Of a stretch of DNA of 64,000 nt, positions 55,712 to 64,000 are shown one piece after another. Both the position numbers and the translations under genes were made by a program. Position 1 is the first letter of the stretch, and the number at the start of each line of letters is the position of its first letter. The stretch is from Rhyzopertha dominica (lineage: Eukaryota; Arthropoda; Insecta; Coleoptera; Bostrichidae): positions 6,324,001-6,388,000 of the forward strand of contig QCXZ01000064.1 of NCBI GenBank assembly GCA_025024175.1, in the 5' to 3' direction. The notes beneath the pieces were generated by a model. The model had not been told where the DNA came from. It saw nothing but the letters and a program-made list of their open reading frames with translations, and did not search any database.

Positions 55712-57832
55712 TGTTATTTTAACAGAGGACGCCGGCGATCCAAATATTTACAGATATCAACTTTAGGACAATGCTGGATCACACACGTGTAGGCTGAAGA
55801 GGAGAAAGCTTCTGCAATTACATTCGCTTTACAGAAACTTCACCTTGTCCTCCCTGCTCGTTGTCCATAACAAGAATACAGTGACAAATTAAAAATATAA
55901 GTGGACGGTTAGCAGTCTAAAACACATAAATGTTTCTAAACATCTTTGTGTTCNCGAAGTACAATAATTACAGCCTATAAAATATAAAAGAAAGCAGTAC
56001 TAATCTAGTCAAGGAACTATTTAATTTGTTTAGGAGATTATCTAAAGATCACTGCAATATTTGCTTGAAAGACAAAACAACATTCACGGGAACAGCAGAT
56101 ACTAATGATTAATATTAGCTTTATATTATTATTAGATTATTAAATTAATGAATAACCAGTGATATCATAAAATAAAGAGTGCAAACTGAAGCGTACAAAA
56201 AAACTAGCATATAAAACCTATAAGAACGACAAGAGAACAAATAATTTTAATGTGTTGGCTCTCAATGGGCGTGGGTCCTCATCTAGATATCTCCATCGGT
56301 TAGCCTTGTATGCCACCCCTGTCACAACAGAGTGTGGATATCGTGCCTTTGGTAGACAGAGCTAATGATACACCAAGGCGCCAATGAGAGCCCATCGTGA
56401 CAAAGGAACTTCAAGTTTTGATAATTAGCGAATAAGTTAAAATTGGGAAGTATTGAGTGATGCGATCAAAGAAAGGAGGGCGACAGAGTCTAAAGCGGAG
56501 CAGTAAAATTCCCGAACTGATTTGGTAAACCTCTTAACATGTTTTCGCTTGGTGAATACTGAATCTAATATTGCAGTGGTCTATTAGAACAAAGTTTGTA
56601 ATATATATGACTTGATTTAATCTATAATGATCTTCACGGGTCAATGGAAATGGTTGCCTGGACCATAGATGTCCGCGTTTGGTTCATTTGTTATTTTAAC
56701 AAAAGACGCCGGTGATCCAAATATTTACAGATATACTTTAGGACAACGCTGGATCGTTACAGAAACTTCACCTTGTCATCCCTGCTCGTTGTCCATAACG
56801 ACAATACAGTAACAAATTAAAAATATAAATGGACGGTTAGCAGTCTAAAACACATAAATGTTTCTAAATATTTTTTTGTTCTAGAAGTACAGTAATTATA
56901 GCCTATAAAATATAAAAGAAAGCAGTACTAATCTAGTCAACGACCTATTTAATTTGTGTAAAAGATTATCTAAGGACCACTGCAATATTTTGCTTTACCT
57001 TTAGAGACAAAACAAAATTTACGGGAACAACAGGTACGAGTGAGTAATATTAGCTTTATATTATTATTAAATTAATGAATAACCAGTGATATCATAAAAC
57101 AAAGAGTGCAAATTGAAGCGTACAAAAAACCAGCATACGAAACCTATAAGAACGACAAGAGAACAAATAATTTTAATGTGCTGGCTCTCAATGGGCGTGG
57201 GTCCTCATCTAGATATCTCCATCGGTTAGCCTTGCAGAGCCCCTCTGTCACAACAGAGTGAGTATATCGTGCCTTTGGTAGACAGTGCTAGTGATACACC
57301 AAGGCGCCAATGAGAGTCCATCGCGACAAAGGGACTTCAAGTTTTGATTAATTAGTGAACAAGTTAAAATTGGGAAGTAATGAGTGATGCGATCAAAGAA
57401 AGGAGGGCGACAGAGTCTAAAGCGGAGCAGTAAAATTCTCTAGCCGAACTGGCTGCAGTTTCCAAACCATCCCCTAATTACGAACGGCGGGGAAATATGG
57501 GAAGCGGGATATCCCAACAATCATGCCACTGCAGCTAACAAAGCACCCGCAGTATGCAATTGCGCCAGGTCAACGTGGTCACGATCTGTAGATATCCCGG
57601 TTTAACTGGGAAAGGATGGGTGTGTTCGTTAACTTCGGGAATGATCGAACCTCACGGATCCTTCTAGAGAATCGTACTGCTAGGGACACAAACTGACTTT
57701 GTACACCTCTTAACTTGTTTGCGTTTGGTGAATACTGAATCTAATATTGCAGTGGTTTAACAGAACAAAGTTTGTAATATCTAACTTGATTTAATTTATA
57801 TAATGATCTTTATGGATCAATAGAAATGGTTG
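55712..57832. repeat. Tandem duplication, two units of about 1 kb
   Basis: Unit 1 (about 55712-56686) and unit 2 (about 56687-57860) align over their length, both starting TTGTTATTTTAACA and ending near TGTCCG(C/T)GTTTGGTT. Shared landmarks include GGCTCTCAATGGGCGTGGGT and CACCAAGGCGCCAATGAGAG. Unit 2 has about 240 bp (57445-57690) absent from unit 1. No protein is recognised. Confidence 0.8.
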
Positions 57833-57861
57833 CCTGGACCATGGATGTCCGTGTTTGGTTG

Positions 57862-59143
57862 AATTCAGTTGAACTAAGTTTAAATAAGAAATTATGGAAT
57901 AATAGATTAGAATCTACTAGCAAAACAGACTTACGCTTGATGTCTTCTCCCAGATATAAACGAATAGCTATCCGTCATCATGCACCCAACCTCCTTCCTC
58001 GAAGTTGAAAACGAAAATGACTAATTGTGCGAATTCTAGGTGGTTCGGGTGTTATATAACTATGCAGTCCATCAATGTTGGGGTCAACAAACACTTATGT
58101 AACAAAAATGAGCGGCGCGCTTGGCAAACAGATTTATTTTTGTCGATGCATGTACTTCTTTTACAAGGTGTGTTAAAAATGTACAGGGCCATAAGGGGTC
58201 ACAATGCTTCAATCTAATTTTAAAATTGTTGGGCTGATACGAAAATAATTAAATGTCAATGGGATTTAGAGCCAATACTGCCTATCCGACAATTATAAAG
58301 TCAGTTAACAAAGAAATACTGTTTGTAAAGTGTTAAGAGTAAATAAAATTTCTCAGAAAGGTGCATTAGTGGTTAAACAACCTTTCGAAGAAAAGCGGGA
58401 GAAAATATTTCTGATATTTTTTGGCATTGAAAATTGGGGAGCATTTTACGATCAATTTGATTATTGAAAAAGTGATATGAAGGTGTTAAAGAATAGATTT
58501 GAACAAGTAAATAGAAATAATAATCAGAAGTTTTGCCAAGGAATCAAAAATATGCTGGTTGTACTCAAAGAATACTATTGCGCAGAATTGTCAATTTGAT
58601 AATTTTTGGTTTCAGTTGTAGTTAAATTTCTCAGTAATGATGCTGTTTTCAAAATTTTCATTCAAATATTAGTCTTCAGTATCTACAGGGTATTTAAATT
58701 TACAATTCCTTAAGAGATGCACCAGCTACAACTGCAGATGTCAACTAGAATTAAACTAGCCCCATCTTTCCTGAACATTTTCCTTTTTTGATTCACGCCA
58801 ATATCTTTATTATTAATGTAGATATACAGTTTTGAAGCAAATAGCGTATGAGACCTATTAAATGGAAATGGTAGAACAAAAACTTATTATTATTATAATA
58901 GTAACGAAAGGCTTAAATATTTCAAAATGTATATGCAAAAGATATATAAATATTAAAAATCAAATATTTTTTCATAAATGTTCCACAAATGTATAATATT
59001 AAATATTTGTTTAAAAATGCTATGTGTTATGTATGGTAACAAAGTTTAGTTTGGTACTAACAACGATATGATTTTTGCAAATGCAAACAACAAGAAATAA
59101 TTTGTTTGGTATTTACAACGAACAATTCTTTACTTTATACGGC
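57862..59143 (+). other. Patj intron, no gene recognised
   Basis: Short frames only (such as 58005-58217). No domain or repeat is recognised. Confidence 0.4.
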
Positions 59144-59144
59144 A

Positions 59145-59456
59145 ATGCCATCTGTCAGCATTACACTGACATGATAACAAAGCCGTAGCCTGACAGGTCA
59201 CTTCCTTTAGGAAGTAGATCCCATACTGGCAGCTAGGTGGCTTTGTCATCATGTCAGTGTAATACCGACAAATGGCGTTGCCATCTAAATTCTTACTTAC
59301 ATCATACCATTGCTTTGGCATATAGGCAAAACCAGTTCTATGCTGCGCTGTCTGCACTAGACCTAAACTGCACTGATGAGCTATAATGATAGCGAAATAG
59401 ATCTATCTGCAGTTGGTTGCGGTGCAGACAGCACAGCATAGATATGCATTTTAACT
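59145..59456. repeat. Palindromic dispersed repeat, copy 2
   Basis: It shares CCATCTGTCAGCAxTACACTGACATGAT and the CTGCAGTTGGTTGCGGTG..CAGACAGCACAGCATAG block with 24685-25255. It begins with a hairpin of about 60-bp arms (59147-59285). Confidence 0.7.
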
Positions 59457-59459
59457 TTT

Positions 59460-59943
59460 GTTGTTAGTTTTTTTTTAAAGAAACAATTTCAGATATATTA
59501 TTTTATATGCTCACCATTTCCTTTGCACAAACTTATTTGGTCTTATCTATCATTCCATGTACTTCTTAAAAGTAATAATTTTCTAGCTATTTTTCAAGAT
59601 CAAGGAATGATAATGATTTTACCAGTTGAGTTAAAATTTACACCAATAAGATAATATATTTTCTACCATCTCATAATACTGTTTTTTGCGAATTAAAAAG
59701 CTGCATCAATCTTTCCTTATCATCTTCACCAAATAAACCTGTTTTGTTGTAATCAGTCATTGGAGAGTAATTAAAGTAACGTAGTATTTCACAGTATAAT
59801 TACTGAAAGATAGGTACACAAAAGTCAATACTTCGAGTGCTACAAAACAAAGTACTTGTTGCTAATAATTTCTGATAATGGGCAAGAGCCTTGTTCTGAA
59901 ATTTACAATTTGTAAGGATACCCACTAGCAAATTCTTTTCCAG
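59460..59943 (+). other. Patj intron, nothing recognised
   Basis: AT-rich intron ending in the acceptor AAATTCTTTTCCAG. Confidence 0.45.
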
Positions 59944-60360
59944 TAAACCCGACGACGGATTGAAATCCTACGACGATTTTTCGGATACCGACGAGTTTTT
60001 TCTAGTGCAATATCCCGCAGAAAGCATCCCCTCTGCGACAGACCTCTCGCGCAGTGTCCCCACAGTGACGGACGCCTGTGACATAATACCTCAAGGTGGC
60101 GTGAAGAGGTACAGAAGATGTCTTCAAGAATACTACAATGATTACGAGGACTGCTTGGAGGCGTACAAAACTTATTCTGGACAGAAGCCAGAAGAGATGA
60201 ATGACGACGACATCTTCAACGAAATAATCCTTCCATTCAAGAGCCAGTCTGCTCCAGATGTTTTGGATTCCGAGTTTTTGATGCTGACTTATGATCCAGG
60301 GCCCGACAAATGTAGGAGGAAGTCGGCATTTGTGCCTGGGCACCAGTGTGATCATGATAG
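59944..60360 (+). CDS. Patj: Patj exon: third tail exon
   Basis: 417 nt, phase 2 to 2, between TCTTTTCCAG and GTGAGT. It encodes SYDDFSDTDEFFLVQYPAES, then YRRCLQEYYNDYEDCLEAYK and later LTYDPGPDKCRRKSAFVPGH. The C..EYYNDYEDCLEAYK segment echoes C..DFHECIEEYQECLEV in exon 50386. The donor shows that at least one more exon follows beyond the recognised region. Confidence 0.72.
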
Positions 60361-60969
60361 GTGAGTGCTTTCACCGCCCGTCATTAAGGTTATTACGTTT
60401 TCGAATAAAATGCACTGACAAAATCATTAGTATTCGTAGAAACTTCTATAGCTTCTTTTATTAGACGTTTGTAATAAATAATGTTCTTCTCTTTAAATTT
60501 TTGTCCTATCGAAAACAAGATTGTGATTTATTAAATACAAAGATTCAGCTATGGAAGATTTATCTATTTATTGCAGTTCAATAGCACGTATATACGACCC
60601 TAACACAAAAATGTTCGGACATCAACTGATTTTTCGTAAAAGTTTGAAAATGTCCATAAGGGATTCCATATCATGTTTTTCATTTAGAGGACACTATAAT
60701 ATGTATTGTTTTACATCATATTTACGACATTGTTTTGAAATAAAGTAATATTGATTTATAGAACTAAGCTAATGTTGATAATAATGCAATATTTTGCTGA
60801 CATATGTAAATGCTCGGACACGTTAGTAAAACAAATAAATAGCAAGCCTTGGAAACAAAACAATGTGTTTCCATGTGACTTTTAACTTGACAATCAAGTC
60901 GATTAGATATCAATTGACTACAAAATGTCACGCGGTAAAGCAACTAATGGTGCAACCAGAGAATTAATT

Positions 60970-62176
60970 GGGTATTTGCCATGTATTTATATTTTATTAA
61001 ATTGCATATTAATACCTAGCATCTAATCCACAAACAGCCTATAAATTCGAAAAAATGGATCGTAAGGTGTATTTTTAATATTAAAAATGTGAATACTTAA
61101 AGGGACCGCCAAAACGCGAACATATTAGCCATGACGTCAGGTCTCTTGCAAATGGCCGCTTGTTTACATCAGGGGTCAGCGCGTCACGCGTCAGCCTCAG
61201 CCCGTCAATTTATCAGTTTGTTGCTGGTTTGTTGTTTGCGTTCATTTTGTGACAAGCCAGTTAAAATACTCCAAGAAAAAGTGAAATACTTATTAGTTAC
61301 GACTTCTGAACAGCATAAGTGAACTTTTTATCAAATTAACGTAGCATTGATAATTTGATCACAGTGGGTTGTTGGAAACATACCATTTGTAATCATAAAA
61401 ATGTATGAATCAAAAATGTACCCTAAGCTTGACATTTATTTTAGAGGTCAGAATAAATATAAATTTCCATTTATTTTCGGGGCTCTTGCGGTTTGTTTCC
61501 GGTCTCGCTAACAGTCGAATATATGGGGAACAACGTCGTTCTTTATTATAAGATTTCCCTCTATCAACTTAAAATGCATATAATTTTTCATATCCTCTTC
61601 AAGCTATAACAAAATGGAAACTGAATGGTAAACACTTATAACCCCAAAAGGAATAATAAAACTTACAGTAAGAATTAGGATGATCTTCACAATAGAAAAA
61701 CAAACTTTGCAATTTCGGCATATCACGTCTAGGGGCCTTAAACAATTTTTTAATACGTTGATAATCTCGAGGAACGGTTACAAAAATTTTGTTAGCTGTA
61801 CTGACTGAATTACTTTTATAACCATGTACAAAACAACACTTGTTTTGTTTTCCATACATAATAGATGCTTGCAAAACTACACAAATCACTTTTTGGTGCA
61901 ACCTCTTACATTGTCCTTTCAATAAGCACCACACAAAGGCTTTTCCAATACAAAAGCGATACTACACCATTAAACAGCGCGCTCCTCGGTAATGTTTACA
62001 TGACACTTGACGTCACGAGCTGAATAACCTTGGATAGAAGCGTTTTGGCGGTGACTCCTAAGAGACTTGAAATTCTCTACCTACAAATATTTTTTTTGTT
62101 TTTTTTAACATGGCGTACGATATATATGCACTTCAAGATTAATTTTACGTAATTTTCAAAAAAAGTGAAAATACCC
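60970..62176 (-). mobile_element. THAP-domain transposon remnant, copy 2
   Basis: GGGTATT..AATACCC ends are flanked by AATT (60966-60969, 62177-62180). The sequence is the inverted counterpart of 19934-21228. Removing the element and one AATT restores the Tc1 reading frame, which confirms the boundaries. Confidence 0.82.
61599..61934 (-). pseudogene. THAP-type finger fragment, copy 2
   Basis: 111 codons matching copy 1 almost residue for residue (KCCFVHGYKSNSVSTANKIF, VPRDYQRIKKLFKAPRRDMP, FYCEDH). The end of the finger (CEDHPNS) continues into an unrelated tail of 25 residues, where copy 1 has a stop. No catalytic region follows. Confidence 0.65.
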
Positions 62177-63420
62177 AATTGCAAGACTGTTTCACCAAGG
62201 AAAAACGATTCGGGATATTGCTAAACAAATAAATGTCACAAAGTCCACGGTGTCAGATATTGTGAAAAAGTATAGAGAAACGAGTTCAGTTCAAATTTCA
62301 AGACATGGTGCTGGTCGGCCACGCAAAGTCACTTCCTGAATGCAAAGATCTCTTGTTCGGATTTATAAAACTGATCGTCGAAGTACATTAAGAGAAATAA
62401 CAGCAAAATGGAATGAAGAAACAATGAGAAAGGTTTCACGAGAAACGTGTCGTCGCTGGATTCATAACTCTGGTTTACATTTTTGTAAGTTACGTATGTT
62501 ATGTTTAAGCAAAATTTCATATTCATTATTATCATTGCTTAAGGCAAAAGAAAAGCCGTTGCTCACGGAATAACAAAAAAAAACAGACGATTAGAGTGGG
62601 CAAAGGAACGGGCAATGTTGACTTTCGAAGATTGGAAAATGATCATTTTTAGTGATGAATCAAAATTTGATGTTTGCGTGGGTGACCACCGATCACGTAT
62701 TATAAGAAAAAAAAATGAAGCCTTCCACAAAGACTGCCTAAAGAGAAAAATAAAATTTCCATCAGATGTTATGGTATGGGGAAGCATGTCTGCTAATGGT
62801 GTTGGAAAACTGCACTTCATAGACGGAATTGTAAACGCAGTAAATTATCAGAACATTCTTGAAACCAATTTGTTAGTGTCAATTCCAATGTTATCACCTG
62901 ATGGAGACTTTACTTTTCAACAAGATGGCGCCTCCTGCCATTCAGCCAAGACCACAAGAAAGTGGCTGCAAGACAACATTTCCGTCCTTGACTGGCCCTC
63001 CAGCAGTCCTGATCTAAATGTAATCGAAACTATATGGCACAAGATGAAGCAGCAATTAAGAAATGATCTGCAGCGCAACATTACTGATTTGCGTGTAAAA
63101 TTGCAATTCTTTTACCACAGAAGATTGCGAAAAGCGTGTAAAAACTATACCTACCAGAAGGCAAAGAGGGACGCAACCAGGTATTGACGTGTATTGTCCA
63201 AACATTTGTGTGTCAATAAATATTGTATTGTTATCAACATTAGTTTAGTTTTATAAATCAATATTACTTTATTTCAAAACAATGTCGTAAATATGATGTA
63301 AAACAATACATATTATAGTGTCCTATAAATGAAAAACATGGTATTGAATCCCTTATGGAAATTTTCAAACTTTTACGAAAAATCAGTAGATGTCCGAACA
63401 TTTTTGTGCTAGGGTTCGTA

Positions 63421-64000
63421 AGTATGTGCTCAAGGGCGAATACAGGATTGATTAAACTGAGGGAAGGCTTTATCACTGCAAATCCTAAAATACACATCAC
63501 GTCTTTTCGGATAGCCTTTTGCATATTCTTCAATAACTTCGACAGGTTATAGGCTACTAGACATAAAATATCTCGGCCAGTAAAACTTTTCAACCTGTAT
63601 TCCATCATTGTCTTGAATTAATTTTATAATTGTAGCGAGAATTTCTAACCAAATTATTATAAAATATTTTTGGAATAGTATGTTTAAGTACAATTGATAT
63701 TACCCAAAAAGAAGAAACAAGTTCTATTTTAAGTGGCGCCAGTATTTAATTTAGTAATGTAAGCGCTTGAAAGTATATTATTTCATAACCAGAATGAATC
63801 GAAAAGTGGCTTTTATATATAAAATGTCAGTAGAAAATTTTTTTTTCTCAGAAACGGTTAACTGTAGACAAATTTTCCAAAATGCGAACATTTTAGATAC
63901 TTGAAGCGTCTTTGCAATGAACTAATCTAGGTTATAAGAAACTGGTATTTATAACAGTTCCGGATGTTCCAAGTTTACCCCGGAAACGAAAAAACAACTT
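63421..64000 (+). other. Right end of window, no gene recognised
   Basis: AT-rich sequence beyond the Tc1 element. No Patj exon was identified here. Confidence 0.4.

Larger units (their letters stand above)
60925..63187 (+). pseudogene. Tc1-like DDE transposase, interrupted
   Basis: It starts MSRGKATNGATRELI at 60925, is cut by the nested element, and resumes at 62181 with TIRDIAKQINVTKSTVSDIV (paired HTH). There is a TGA at 62337, an extra stretch of about 55 bp near 62488-62542, and a TAA at 62571. The catalytic part is intact: MIIFSDESKFDV, FQQDGASCHSA and WPSSSPDLNVIETIWHKMK (D, D and E in the DD34E order). It ends at 63187. Lost function is certain in this copy. Confidence 0.88.
60595..63418 (+). 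mobile_element. Tc1-like element with IR/DR ends, split by a THAP element
   Basis: Ends CGACCCTAACACAAAAATG and CATTTTTGTGCTAGGGTTCG are flanked by TA (60593-60594, 63419-63420). Inverted repeats are about 180 bp. The motif AATGTTCGGACA recurs inside each end (about 60609 and 60813; 63193 and 63396), the direct-repeat pattern of IR/DR Tc1 elements. The transposase gene lies on the plus strand and is interrupted by the THAP element at 60970-62176. Confidence 0.88.

Noticed and set aside
60002..60355. 117-codon minus-strand frame
   Set aside because: Antisense shadow of the last Patj tail exon in the window.

Overview
The window reads as nuclear DNA of an arthropod, most likely an insect and possibly a beetle. 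The main gene has short coding exons with canonical GT/AG introns, mostly several kilobases long. Those introns are packed with Tc1/mariner, pogo, hAT-like, THAP-bearing, Penelope, RTE/jockey-type and errantivirus-like gypsy elements. Base composition is AT-rich, and scattered single Ns point to a draft assembly. No bacterial-style operon, CRISPR array or rRNA is visible.

The only confidently named host gene is Patj (the INADL/PATJ-type multi-PDZ scaffold of the Crumbs polarity complex) on the plus strand. Fourteen exons from 16944 to 60360 join in phase into about 1,046 codons with no internal stop. They encode four PDZ domains, matching the four PDZ domains of fly Patj: PDZ1 at 16944-19913, PDZ2 at 25791-31633, PDZ3 at 31737-37725 and PDZ4 at 37788-40708. 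Three further exons (50386-60360) encode an acidic, cysteine-containing tail not present in the fly protein as I know it. The N-terminal L27 exon(s) and the 3' end lie outside the window or were not recognised. A second, unidentified gene fragment lies antisense in a Patj intron (53683-54131): two exons split by a 56-nt intron.

Layout. 1-1620: AT-rich sequence without genes, with one weak tRNA-like patch. 1630-9026: a deleted pogo-type element carrying a foldback hAT-like MITE, an inverted-dimer Tc1 element, a tRNA-Asn-like sequence and a mariner-like copy. 9299-16318: a complete gypsy/errantivirus-type provirus on the minus strand with identical 169-bp LTRs, a CCCG target duplication, and open gag, pol and env frames. 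16944-21490: first Patj exons, with foldback, Penelope-end and THAP-element insertions. 22040-30150: jockey-like, Penelope, RTE and second LINE remnants, several nested in each other. 31275-40708: PDZ exons alternating with mariner, Tc1-like and hAT-like elements. 41385-50000: remnants of an arthropod multicopy protein family, a second Penelope element and a decayed mariner. 50386-60360: Patj tail exons, a LINE-mariner junction, the antisense gene and a tandem duplication. 60595-63418: a Tc1 element split by a second THAP-element copy.

The most interesting signals are: (1) hammerhead-ribozyme-like motifs at Penelope ends with palindromic stem-III sequences and an apparent U3/A8 covariation; (2) the antisense gene nested in Patj; (3) the extended cysteine/acidic Patj tail; (4) a mariner family in which two copies share the same nonsense codon; (5) the THAP element family with AATT target sites; and (6) the very young env-bearing gypsy copy. 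All identifications come from reading the sequence and remembered family features; no database search was run.
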